From assembly GCA_018242205.1 (NCBI GenBank), contig JAFECJ010000003.1, forward strand, positions 1 through 64,000: a stretch of DNA of 64,000 nt, read 5' to 3'. This stretch comes from Pseudomonadota bacterium (GTDB taxonomy: Bacteria; Pseudomonadota; Alphaproteobacteria; Rhizobiales; Xanthobacteraceae). Both the position numbers and the translations under genes were made by a program. The notes under the pieces were generated by a model. It saw only the letters and a list, made by a program, of their open reading frames with translations, did no database searches and was not told where the DNA came from. Of the stretch, positions 45,921 through 54,262 are shown one piece after another (positions within the stretch are counted from its first letter, which is position 1; each line of letters opens with the position of its first letter).

Positions 45921-47271
45921 CGGTCAGGCCCTCCAGCCGGATCGTCGGCGCGTTGATGCCATACTTGAAAGTCAGATCGTTGGCCGGCGTCAGGTTCCTG
46001 AACATGTCGAGCAAATGACCGGCGATGGTGACTTCGCTGACCGCGTAAGTCCTCTTGCCGTTCTCGATCCAGAAGCCGGAAGCACCGCGGCTATAATCAC
46101 CGGTGACGCCATTGACGCCGCTGCCAATCAGGTCGGTGATGTAGAAACCATCCTTGATGTCGCCGATCAGATCCTCCGGCGACACCTTGCCCGCTTCCAT
46201 ATGCAGGTTCGATGCCGACGGCGACGGCGCCGATGACACACCGCGCGAGGCATGGCCCGTGGTGGTGAGACCGAGTTCGCGCGCGGTGGCGCAATCGAGG
46301 ATCCAGGTCGTCAGCACGCCGTCGTCGATCAACGCCAGCTTCTTGCCGCCGACACCCTCGCCGTCGAACGGATGCGACCGCAGGCCGCGCTTGCGCAGCG
46401 GATCGTCGATGATGCGCACGCCGTCGGCGAACAATTTGGCGCCCATCTTGTCGCGCAGGAACGAGGTCTTGCGCGCGATCGACGAACCGTTGATGGCGCC
46501 GGCAAGATGCGACACCAGCGAATTGGCGACGCGCGGATCGAACACCACCGGCACCTTGCGCGTCGTCACCTTGCGCGGATTGAGCCGCGCGATGGCGCGC
46601 TCGCCGGCACGGCGGCCGATCGCTTGCGGATTGTCGAGATCGGCGGCGTGCCGCGTCGATGAATAATCGTAGTCGCGCTCCATGCCGGTGCCTTCGCCGG
46701 CGATCGCCATCGCCGAGACGCTGTGGCTGGAGCCGAGATAGGCGCCGCGAAAACCGGTGCTGGTGACCAGCACCATGCCGCCGATGCCGGCCGAGGCCGA
46801 GGCGCCGCCCGATTTGCTGACACCCTTGACCGCGAGCGCGGCCGCTTCGGCCTGGCGTGCCATGGCTTCGAGATCGGCGACGCTCGGCAGGTTGCGGTCG
46901 ATCAGGTCGAGATCGGGAAATGCGTGGGTGAGTTGAGACGGGTCGGCGAGGCCGGCGAACTTGTCTTCCGGGGCGACGCGCGCCATGGCGACGGCGCGCT
47001 CGGCGAGCACCTGAAAACCGTCGCTGGCGGTATCGTTGGTCGAGACCACCGCCTGGCGCTTGCCGATCAGGACCCGCAGACCGAGGTCGTCGCCTTCCGA
47101 ACTCTCGCTCTCCTCGACCTGGCCGTCGCGCACCTCGATCGACTGCGACAGCCCGCGTACCGCGACAGCGTCGGCGGTATCGGCTCCGGCGGCGATCGCG
47201 GCCTTCACCAGGCGCTCGGCGCGATCGGTGAGGGTGGACTGGTCGAACAGCGATTGAACGGGTGCGAGCAT
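45907..47271 (-). CDS. pmbA: TldD/PmbA family metalloprotease PmbA
   Basis: 454 residues. TldE/PmbA homologues lack the zinc HExxxH motif of TldD and act as its partner; this protein likewise shows no HExxxH, but has the family pattern 'VRGLSQSIEVRDGQVEES', 'VSTNDTASDGFQVLAERAVA', 'KVPVVFDPRVANSLVSHLAG', 'LRSHPFDGEGVGGKKLALID' and 'RGASGFWIENGKRTYAVSEV'. With TldD it degrades peptides such as gyrase-toxin CcdA and matures microcins. The first gene of this operon, followed by cysQ. Confidence 0.9.
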   Translation of the reverse strand: MLAPVQSLFDQSTLTDRAERLVKAAIAAGADTADAVAVRGLSQSIEVRDGQVEESESSEGDDLGLRVLIGKRQAVVSTNDTASDGFQVLAERAVAMARVAPEDKFAGLADPSQLTHAFPDLDLIDRNLPSVADLEAMARQAEAAALAVKGVSKSGGASASAGIGGMVLVTSTGFRGAYLGSSHSVSAMAIAGEGTGMERDYDYSSTRHAADLDNPQAIGRRAGERAIARLNPRKVTTRKVPVVFDPRVANSLVSHLAGAINGSSIARKTSFLRDKMGAKLFADGVRIIDDPLRKRGLRSHPFDGEGVGGKKLALIDDGVLTTWILDCATARELGLTTTGHASRGVSSAPSPSASNLHMEAGKVSPEDLIGDIKDGFYITDLIGSGVNGVTGDYSRGASGFWIENGKRTYAVSEVTIAGHLLDMFRNLTPANDLTFKYGINAPTIRLEGLTVAGQ

Positions 47272-47546
47272 GCGGCTTCTTTCGTGGGAGCGAACCGGAA
47301 TAATGACAGACTTCAGATGGCGCTTGCGCGGTTCCGGTGCAACGGCGTTGTCTCGATTTGTGCCGCCAGCATCAACACCTCGTCAATCATGGTCGGCAAC
47401 GCGGCGTCAAGCATGAGCCGCAATCCCCAGAATGCTAACGCCGATTAACCGCGCTTTTTAAGGGGTTTCGGACGCCTCTGCGGCAAAGTGGTCACCAGGC
47501 GATACGGGCAATAAGCCCGACGCTGGGAGAGTTTGAGGCGTCAAAT

Positions 47547-48101
47547 ATGCGAAGTGGCGGGGGTCCCGCCGGGTCGAGCCGTCAGGAGCGGCTCGACCCG
47601 TTCGCCCTGCCGGTGTCGTTTGCGACGAGCGACGGCACGGCCGGGGTGCGGGTGATCGAAATCCATCCTGAGCGCGTGGTCGTGCGGCGGTCGCTGTCCG
47701 GTATGGTGATGGCGCTGAACATGCCGGTCTCGGCCTATGAAGGCGTTGCGCTTAAGCTGGTGCGCGGCCGGCATGGCGCGCCCGGCAGCGCCGAGATCAC
47801 GCTCGAGCACAAGGATCCGGGACTGACCGTGTCGCTCTATGCCTCCGCCGGGGGCGACGAGTTCATGACCGAATGGCAGGGTTGGAGCGACGCGCTCGGC
47901 CTGCCGATGATCGTCAACGACATCGAGGACGGCTGGCGCCGGATCGGTGAGTTGAGGGCGGCCAAGGTGCGTCCACGTCGCCGCCGGCACAGTACGCTCA
48001 AGCGCCGCCGGCCGGTCTTTCTGGCCAGGCGCAAGGCCGGTTCGCCGGTTCTGGCGATGGCGGTCTATCGCGGCGAAGACGAGATCATCGCGCGGAACTG
48101 A
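47547..48101 (+). CDS. DUF6101 family protein
   Basis: 184 residues. Begins 'MRSGGGPAGSSRQERLDPFA' and continues 'LPVSFATSD', 'VRVIEIHPERVVVRRSLSG', 'MVMALNMPVSAYEGVALKLV' and 'SLYASAGGDEFMTEWQGWSD', the pattern of DUF6101 proteins common in Bradyrhizobium and relatives. The C-terminus is strongly basic ('RPRRRRHSTLKRRRPVF'). Function unknown. Divergent from pmbA, with 275 bases between starts that hold the two promoters but no further gene. Confidence 0.8.
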   Translation: MRSGGGPAGSSRQERLDPFALPVSFATSDGTAGVRVIEIHPERVVVRRSLSGMVMALNMPVSAYEGVALKLVRGRHGAPGSAEITLEHKDPGLTVSLYASAGGDEFMTEWQGWSDALGLPMIVNDIEDGWRRIGELRAAKVRPRRRRHSTLKRRRPVFLARRKAGSPVLAMAVYRGEDEIIARN

Positions 48102-48118
48102 ACGTCATTGGCGTCGAC

Positions 48119-48499
48119 CTACTTGCACTTCCTGAGCTTCACCAAACCGCCGGGCTGCAAATTCATTTCGGCGCGGTCGGTGCCGTCGAGCTTCAGCGTG
48201 TAGCGCGCTTGCGCGTTGCTGATCTGGCCGGTGGTGAATTCATCGATCACGCGCCATTGCGACAGACCGTCATCGGTGATCGTCCGGTTGCGATAGGCGG
48301 GCACGCCGCCACCCGTATCGGTGCGCTGGTTGCCGTTGAAGGTGATGACGCGTAACTTTGTACAGTCTATCGGGCCCGGCGCAGTCGAGGCGCTGACGCC
48401 CCAGCGGCCGGAGATCGGATAATTGCCGGCGAAAGCGGGCACGGCCGCGGTCAAGGTGACGGCGGCAAGGGCGGTAATCCACATCGACGATCTGGCCAT
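48119..48499 (-). CDS. Small secreted hypothetical protein
   Basis: 126 residues from the ATG at 48499. Signal peptide 'MWITALAAVTLTAAVPAFAG' (to about residue 25), then a mature domain of about 100 residues beginning 'NYPISGRWGVSAS', with a cysteine pair (in 'PIDCTKL' and 'LRKCK') that may form a disulfide. The pattern resembles small lipocalin-like or DUF-type periplasmic proteins, but I do not recognise the family. Convergent with DUF6101, 17 bases apart. Confidence 0.75.
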   Translation of the reverse strand: MARSSMWITALAAVTLTAAVPAFAGNYPISGRWGVSASTAPGPIDCTKLRVITFNGNQRTDTGGGVPAYRNRTITDDGLSQWRVIDEFTTGQISNAQARYTLKLDGTDRAEMNLQPGGLVKLRKCK

Positions 48500-48556
48500 G
48501 CGCGCTTGTAACACGCTCGGCGCGCCGGCGGTTTCAAAAAATCCAGCGGGGTATGC

Positions 48557-49204
48557 TTAACGAACCTTGTACGCTCGCATGAAAGTCCGCACGGCGATGC
48601 CGACGACATAGGCGATGCGTTCGTCGGTCGGCGGCGGGCCGAAGTTGAACAACATCGGCTTGAGCATGGTGGCGTGGCAGGTCTCGATGAACTGCGCCGC
48701 CGCGATTTCGCAGTCGTCGATGTCGAGGATGCCGGCTTCGACCTGTGCTTTGAGATAGGCGGTCAGACTGGAGAGACCGCGGGCAGGGCCGGATTCGTAG
48801 AGCTTGCGGCCGACCTCGGGCATGCGCTCGGCGACTGCGATGACGGTGCGCCAGGACGACAGGCGCTGGGGATTGCCGAGCGCCTTGACGAAAGCCTTGC
48901 CGCGCTTGAGCAGCACCGCCTCGACGTCATGGTCGTTGGGGTCGAAGTCGAACACGCCGTCGAGCTGCATGATGCATTCGCCGCGGACCATGCCGTCGAA
49001 CAGATCGTCTTTGTCCTTGAAGTAGACATAGAGCGTACCCTTCGACACGCCGGCCGCCCTGGCGATATCCATCATGCTGGCCGCATCGAAGCCGCGGTCG
49101 AGGAATACCTTGCGGGCGCCGTCCAAAATCTGGCGCCGCTTGGCGCTGTCATCAGCGGTATCGGCCGGACGTTCCAGCAGGCTGGTCGCCTGAATTTCAC
49201 TCAT
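48557..49204 (-). CDS. TetR family transcriptional repressor
   Basis: 215 residues from the ATG at 49204, chosen for its SD ('ggggaga' a few bases upstream); a start at 49246 is also possible. N-terminal HTH: 'RRQILDGARKVFLDRGFDAA' followed by 'SMMDIARAAGVSKGTLYVYF'. The C-terminal ligand-binding domain follows the TetR_C pattern ('YLKAQVEAGILDIDDCEIAA'). It is divergent from the efflux pair, with two copies of a 19-base operator between them. Expected to repress itself and the pump until an inducer (drug, phenolic or dye) binds. Confidence 0.92.
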   Translation of the reverse strand: MSEIQATSLLERPADTADDSAKRRQILDGARKVFLDRGFDAASMMDIARAAGVSKGTLYVYFKDKDDLFDGMVRGECIMQLDGVFDFDPNDHDVEAVLLKRGKAFVKALGNPQRLSSWRTVIAVAERMPEVGRKLYESGPARGLSSLTAYLKAQVEAGILDIDDCEIAAAQFIETCHATMLKPMLFNFGPPPTDERIAYVVGIAVRTFMRAYKVR

Positions 49205-49332
49205 CACCAGTCTCCCCGAGACGAATTCTATCGTCGCGTCAGTCATTTGCGTGGTTCCAAGCGGCCTGTCCCCCGACGAATCCGCCCGTTGGCCACAGAA
49301 AATTATATGGCGCAATCCATCTAAAGAATCAA

Positions 49333-49351
49333 TGACCGAACCGTTCGGTCA
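49333..49351. promoter_or_regulatory. TetR operator copy 1
   Basis: Perfect 9-1-9 palindrome 'tgaccgaac-c-gttcggtca'. Identical in both arms to the copy at 49390-49408; only the central base differs. Lies in the divergent promoter region between the tetR-like gene and the HlyD gene. Confidence 0.9.
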
Positions 49352-49389
49352 ATCTTGACAGCCTCCCTATACCGGCGTATTTCCCACGT

Positions 49390-49408
49390 TGACCGAACGG
49401 TTCGGTCA
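49390..49408. promoter_or_regulatory. TetR operator copy 2
   Basis: Perfect 9-1-9 palindrome 'tgaccgaac-g-gttcggtca', 14 bases before the HlyD gene start, so a bound repressor would also block ribosome access or the transcript start. Centre-to-centre distance to copy 1 is 57 bases. Confidence 0.9.
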
Positions 49409-49422
49409 TTTGGAGCTATTCT

Positions 49423-50739
49423 ATGTTGCAGCGCGCCAAGAGTTCCGACGGGTCGCGGCTTAGCGTCGTCGCCCCGGGTCAGGCCGTCCCCGAGCAAGCC
49501 GCTCCCGCGGTGCAGGCGGGCGAGGCCGCGGAGCAGGTGATCGCCAAAGAGGACGCCAAGGCGGCGCAGCCGGAAGCGCCGGCCGCCAAGGCGGGCCTCG
49601 GCGCGGCGCTCAAGGCGAACCGCAAGCGCGTGCTCATGGGCGTCGGCGCCGTCGCCGCCATCGCGGCGATGTGGGCCGGATACGATTACCTGACCACCGG
49701 CCGCTACCTCGTTTCCACCGACGATGCCTATGTCCGCGCCGATGCGACCACGCTCGCGGCCAAGGTGTCCGGTTACGTGGCGTCGATCGCGGTCGACGAC
49801 AACGCTTACGTCCATGCCGGCGACGTCATCGCCCGCATCGACGATGGCGACTACCGCCTCGCGGTCGATGCCGCGCGCGACAAGGTCGCGACGCAGCAGG
49901 CGACGGTTTCCCGCATCGGCCGGCAGATCGATGCGCAGCAGGCCGTAGTGACGCAGGCGCAAGCGCAACTTACGTCGGCGGAAGCACAGGCCAAGCGCGC
50001 CGAACTTGAACTCGCACGCCAGCAGAAGCTGGCCGGCAATGCCTTCGCCAGCCAGCAGACCCTGGAGCAGGCGCAGTCCAACCGGGATCAAGCCAACGCG
50101 TCCGTCGTGTCCGCCAAGGCGCAGATCGTCGCCGCGCTCGCCAATGTCGATGTGCTCAAGGCCCAGCAGGTCGAGGCCTCACGTACGCTCGACGAACTCA
50201 AGACCGCGCAGGCCAAGGCCGAACGCGACCTGTCGTTCACTGAAATCCGCGCGCCGATCGACGGCGTCATCGGCAACCGCGCCGCCAAGACCGGCGACTT
50301 CATGCAAACCGGCCAGCGCTTCGCCAGCCTGGTGCCGCTCGACGACGTCTATATCGACGCCAACTTCAAGGAGACGCAGCTCGGACGCCTGCGCCGCGGC
50401 CAACCGGTCGATGTCAGCGTCGATGCGCTGCCGTCGCACGACATTCAGGGCACGGTGGAAAGCATGTCGCCGGCCTCGGGCTCGGTGTTCTCGCTGCTGC
50501 CGCCCGACAACGCCACCGGCAACTTCACCAAGATCGTTCAGCGCATCCCGGTGCGCATCAAAGTGCCGGCCGACGTCGCCAACCGCAAGCTGCTGCGGCC
50601 CGGCATGTCGGTGGTGGTCAGCGTCAACACCAAGTCGGCATCGAATTCGTCCGTCGCGGACGGCGGTTCCTGGTTCGCGGCTAAGGCCGCGCCGATCGTG
50701 ACCCGTTCCGCATCGAACGACCTCTCTCTCCGGCGGTAA
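49423..50739 (+). CDS. HlyD/EmrA-like membrane-fusion protein
   Basis: 438 residues. A Pro/Ala-rich cytoplasmic N-tail (1-65) is followed by one membrane helix (about 68-88, 'RVLMGVGAVAAIAAMWAG'), a lipoyl half-motif ('DAYVRADATTLAAKVSGYV'), a long coiled-coil hairpin of Gln/Ala-rich helices (about 145-260), the second lipoyl half ('IRAPIDGVIGNRAAKTGD') and a beta-barrel ('VYIDANFKETQLGRLRRGQPV'). This is the EmrA architecture. The DHA2 transporter follows 12 bases later, so it is the adaptor of that pump. Under control of the adjacent TetR. Confidence 0.92.
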   Translation: MLQRAKSSDGSRLSVVAPGQAVPEQAAPAVQAGEAAEQVIAKEDAKAAQPEAPAAKAGLGAALKANRKRVLMGVGAVAAIAAMWAGYDYLTTGRYLVSTDDAYVRADATTLAAKVSGYVASIAVDDNAYVHAGDVIARIDDGDYRLAVDAARDKVATQQATVSRIGRQIDAQQAVVTQAQAQLTSAEAQAKRAELELARQQKLAGNAFASQQTLEQAQSNRDQANASVVSAKAQIVAALANVDVLKAQQVEASRTLDELKTAQAKAERDLSFTEIRAPIDGVIGNRAAKTGDFMQTGQRFASLVPLDDVYIDANFKETQLGRLRRGQPVDVSVDALPSHDIQGTVESMSPASGSVFSLLPPDNATGNFTKIVQRIPVRIKVPADVANRKLLRPGMSVVVSVNTKSASNSSVADGGSWFAAKAAPIVTRSASNDLSLRR

Positions 50740-50751
50740 GCGAGCCGTAAC

Positions 50752-52356
50752 ATGAGTACGCTTACCGCCAACGACGCGCTTCCGGTTGCCGCCTATTCCC
50801 CGACAGGCGGCACCGGAAGCGCGGAATCTCTCGCCGCCCGCCGGCGGCTGTACGGCTTCGTCGTGATGTGCTTCGGCATGTTCATGGCGATTCTCGACAT
50901 CCAGATCGTGTCGGCCTCGCTTTCGGAAATCCAGGCCGGACTGTCGGCCTCGGCCGACGAAATTCCGTGGGTACAGACCTCGTATCTCATCGCCGAAGTG
51001 ATCGCGATCCCGCTGTCCGGTTACTTGTCGCGCGCGCTCGGCACGCGCACTTTGTTTACCGTCGCTGCCGCTGGCTTCACCTTCGCCAGCGTGATGTGCG
51101 GCCTGTCTTCCTCGATCAACAGCATGATCCTGTGGCGTGCGCTTCAGGGTTTCATCGGTGGCGGCATGATCCCCACCGTCTTTGCTGCCGCCTACATCAT
51201 CTTCCCCGGTCCCCGGCAGAAGATGGTGGCTCCGGTGGTCGGGCTGATCGCAACCCTTGCCCCCACGATCGGCCCGACTGTCGGAGGTTACGTTACCGAA
51301 GCGATGTCCTGGCACTGGCTGTTCTTCGTCAACATCGTGCCCGGCATCGCAGTGTCGCTGCTCGCTTGGACCCTGATCGACATCGACAAGCCGGACTATT
51401 CGCTGCTCAGCCGCTTCGACTGGTGGGGCCTGTTGTCGATGGCCGGCTTTCTCGGCGCCGCCGAATACGTGCTGGAGGAGGGGCCGCGCAAGGAATGGTT
51501 CGACGACGACGTCATCGTCACGCTGGCGATCATCTCGATCGCCTCGGCCATCGCCTTTTTCGCGCGTTCGCTGATGGCGAAGAATCCGATCGTCGATCTG
51601 CGCGCCTTCACCAACCGCAACTTCGCGATGGGCAGCCTGTTCTCCTTCGTGCTCGGCATCGGGCTTTACGGCCTGACCTACCTCTATCCCGTCTATCTGG
51701 CGCAGGTGCGCGGCTACAACGCGTTGATGATTGGCGAGACGATGTTCGTCTCCGGCGTCGCCATGTTCATGACCGCGCCGGTGGTCGGCCAGCTCACGCA
51801 GCGTGTCGATCCGCGTTACATCCTGATGACGGGCTTCCTGCTGTTCGCCGTCGGCACCTGGCAGATGACCGGTCTGACCAAGGATTGGGATTTCTGGGAG
51901 CTGCTGTGGCCGCAGATCTTCCGCGGCATCGGCCTGATGGCGGCGATGGTGCCGGTGACCAATACCGCGCTCGGCACGCTCGATCCGGCGCGGCTGAAGA
52001 ATGCCTCCGGTCTGTTCAACCTGACGCGCAATCTCGGTGGTGCCATCGGTCTTGCCGTGATCAACACCGCGCTCAACGACCGCATGGACCTGCACCTCGC
52101 GCGGCTGCACGAGGCGGTGAACGGCGCCAGCATCGCCGCCACCGAAACGCTCAATCAGTTGACGCAGAAGTTCGGCGGCACCGATGGCGCGCTGCAGGCG
52201 CTCAAGCAGATGTCGTTGATGGCGCGCCAGCAGGCGCTGGTGATGAGCTTTGCCGACGTGTTCTGGATGCTGACCGCAATGTTCGTGCTGCTGGCTGTCG
52301 CCGGCATATTCATGAAGCGCCCGGCGCCGGTCGCGGCCGGAGCCGCGGGGCACTGA
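50752..52356 (+). CDS. DHA2-family MFS drug exporter (EmrB/QacA-like)
   Basis: 534 residues with 14 predicted membrane segments. The MFS motif A-like loop and antiporter motif C region are visible: 'IIFPGPRQKMVAPVVGLIAT', 'APTIGPTVGGYVTEAMSWHW' and 'LFFVNIVPGIAVSLL', the DHA2 signatures. Start 12 bases after the adaptor gene; 'gagccgtaac' precedes it. Drug/proton antiport across the inner membrane, coupled to TolC through the EmrA-like partner. The substrate is not predictable. Confidence 0.93.
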   Translation: MSTLTANDALPVAAYSPTGGTGSAESLAARRRLYGFVVMCFGMFMAILDIQIVSASLSEIQAGLSASADEIPWVQTSYLIAEVIAIPLSGYLSRALGTRTLFTVAAAGFTFASVMCGLSSSINSMILWRALQGFIGGGMIPTVFAAAYIIFPGPRQKMVAPVVGLIATLAPTIGPTVGGYVTEAMSWHWLFFVNIVPGIAVSLLAWTLIDIDKPDYSLLSRFDWWGLLSMAGFLGAAEYVLEEGPRKEWFDDDVIVTLAIISIASAIAFFARSLMAKNPIVDLRAFTNRNFAMGSLFSFVLGIGLYGLTYLYPVYLAQVRGYNALMIGETMFVSGVAMFMTAPVVGQLTQRVDPRYILMTGFLLFAVGTWQMTGLTKDWDFWELLWPQIFRGIGLMAAMVPVTNTALGTLDPARLKNASGLFNLTRNLGGAIGLAVINTALNDRMDLHLARLHEAVNGASIAATETLNQLTQKFGGTDGALQALKQMSLMARQQALVMSFADVFWMLTAMFVLLAVAGIFMKRPAPVAAGAAGH

Positions 52357-52380
52357 AATTCAGCGAAGAAGGAGCGCGCC

Positions 52381-52890
52381 ATGCCGCCTGTCGCACTGTT
52401 CGGACTAAGCATCGCCTTCAGCCTCCTCGCCTGGGGGCTGGTCACGGCCTACGCCATCTGGCCGGCGCTGCGCGAGCGCAGCTTTGCCGACGCCATGCGG
52501 CCGCTGCTCTTGCTGCATAGTTTTCGCTTTATCGGCCTGTCGTTCCTCGTGCCGGGCGTGGTGTCGGGCGACCTGCCGGTTAATTTCACTTTCGATGCGG
52601 CCTACGGCGACGTGCTCGCGGCGCTGCTTGCTGTCGCCGCGCTGGCATCGCTTCGTACGCGGTTCGCCATTCCGCTGCTCTGGATCTTCAACCTGTGGGG
52701 CAGCGCCGATCTGCTCAATGCCTTCTACCAAGCCAACGCCGGCGGGATTGTGTTCGGCCATCTCGGTGCGACCTTTTTCATTCCGACCGTGCTGGTGCCC
52801 TTCGCGCTGATCACGCACGGGCTCATGTTCGGCCTGCTGGTGCGGCAGGCGCGCCGACCGAGCCGGCGCGCGCCGCTTTCGTTAGCCTAG
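52381..52890 (+). CDS. Hypothetical inner-membrane protein in the efflux operon
   Basis: 169 residues with four to five hydrophobic segments (about 4-24, 65-88, 93-112, 122-150). No recognised family. An internal 'LLLLHSFRFIGLSFLVPGVV' and 'WIFNLWGSADLLNAFYQ' could be conserved signatures. It starts 24 bases after the transporter with 'gaaggag' before it and so belongs to the same regulated operon. A possible accessory of the pump or an independent inducible membrane protein. Confidence 0.75.
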   Translation: MPPVALFGLSIAFSLLAWGLVTAYAIWPALRERSFADAMRPLLLLHSFRFIGLSFLVPGVVSGDLPVNFTFDAAYGDVLAALLAVAALASLRTRFAIPLLWIFNLWGSADLLNAFYQANAGGIVFGHLGATFFIPTVLVPFALITHGLMFGLLVRQARRPSRRAPLSLA

Positions 52891-53101
52891 GCTGGCGCCA
52901 GGACCGACGCGCTCGCCGTGATGCGGCGGCAACAAAAATATTGCAATAATTTAATGTTAGGCCGCGTAAATGCGGCACCAATTTCGTCAAATTTATGCGA
53001 GAGACGCTTCACTGTTTCCACGGCGTTCGTCGTGGCTTTCACATGGGGGCGACGTCATTGAGTGCACGGCCTTTTCAGGCCGGGCTCTGGGATCGCTCGC
53101 C

Positions 53102-54262
53102 ATGAATTATCGATTGCTCGCCATCGCTGCGGCGTTTTGTGCATTCGCCGCGCCGGCATTTGCCGCCGACACCCACGACGTCAAGGGTCTGTATCTGCTG
53201 ACCGATTATCCGGCCGTCACCGTGCAGCCGGGCGCGACGTCCACCATCAACATCAAGCTGCACAATTACGACATGGCGCCGGAGCGCCTCGCGCTGTCGG
53301 TCGGCGGCGTGCCGAAGGGCTGGACCGCCACCTTGCTCGGCGGCGGCCAGCCGATCGCCGCGGCGATGCCGGCGGCCGATGATACGACCTCGATCGATCT
53401 GCGCCTCGACGTGCCGAAGGATGCGGCGATCGGCACGCAGACCATTACGGTGAAGGCCGACGGTCCGAACACGCATATCGCGCTGCCGGTCGCGGTGTCG
53501 CTCGCCAAGGAACTGCCGGCGAAGCTCTCGCTGTCGTCGCAACTGCCGGAGTTGCGCGGCAACGCGCATTCGAGCTTCGAGTATACCTTCACCATCAAGA
53601 ACGACAGCGGCAAGAAGCTGCTGGTCAGCCTCGCCGCGCAGGCGCCGAATAATTTCGACACTTCGTTCACCGAAGCCTACGGCACCCAGCAATTGACCGC
53701 GATCCCGGTCGAGGCCGGCAAGACCAAGGACGTGAAGCTCAAGGTCAGCCCGCCCGATACCGTCGATGCCGGCCATTATCCGGTCAAGGTGAGCGTCGTC
53801 GCCGACGATGCAAAGGCAACGGCCGAAGTTGCGCTCGACATTACCGGTCAGCCGAAGCTGTCGCTCGCCGGCCGCGAAGGCCTGCTCAGCGCCAGCGCCA
53901 CCGCGGGCAAGGAAAGCTCGGTGCCGGTGGTCGTCAGCAACACCGGCACGGCGCCGGCCGAGAACGTGAAGCTGTCGAGCAACGCGCCGAGCGGCTGGAA
54001 GGTGTCTTTCGAGCCGAAGACCATCGCGCGCATCGCGCCGAACCAGCATGCCACGGTGCAGGCGCTGATCACGCCGCCGGCCAAGGCCATCGCCGGCGAT
54101 TACGTGACCGCGTTGACCGCTTCGACCCATGGCGAGAACGGCAGCGCCAATTTCCGCGTCGCCGTCACCACCTCGACGATGTGGGGCATTGCCGGCGCCG
54201 GCCTGATCGGCGCCGCACTGCTCATCATGGTCGGTGCGGTTGCCCGCTTCGGACGACGCTGA
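53102..54262 (+). CDS. NEW3-domain membrane-anchored periplasmic protein
   Basis: 386 residues from the ATG at 53102. Signal peptide (1-22, 'LLAIAAAFCAFAAPAFAAD'), then three to four Ig-like NPCBM-associated NEW3-type repeats: 'DYPAVTVQPGATSTINIKLH', 'SSFEYTFTIKNDSGKKLLVS', and 'SVPVVVSNTGTAPAENVKLS' with 'PSGWKVSFEPKTIARIAPNQ'. A C-terminal membrane anchor ('AGAGLIGAALLIMVGAVARF') is followed by Arg residues. The bulk therefore lies in the periplasm, tethered to the inner membrane. The stop overlaps the ABC ATPase start by one base (TGATG). Possible substrate-capturing or structural partner of the ABC transporter. Confidence 0.85.
   Translation: MNYRLLAIAAAFCAFAAPAFAADTHDVKGLYLLTDYPAVTVQPGATSTINIKLHNYDMAPERLALSVGGVPKGWTATLLGGGQPIAAAMPAADDTTSIDLRLDVPKDAAIGTQTITVKADGPNTHIALPVAVSLAKELPAKLSLSSQLPELRGNAHSSFEYTFTIKNDSGKKLLVSLAAQAPNNFDTSFTEAYGTQQLTAIPVEAGKTKDVKLKVSPPDTVDAGHYPVKVSVVADDAKATAEVALDITGQPKLSLAGREGLLSASATAGKESSVPVVVSNTGTAPAENVKLSSNAPSGWKVSFEPKTIARIAPNQHATVQALITPPAKAIAGDYVTALTASTHGENGSANFRVAVTTSTMWGIAGAGLIGAALLIMVGAVARFGRR

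Noticed and set aside
50179..52353. 724-codon open frame on the minus strand opposite the efflux transporter
   Set aside because: His/Arg/Asp-rich composition with no domain; it is the antisense of an obvious DHA2 transporter.
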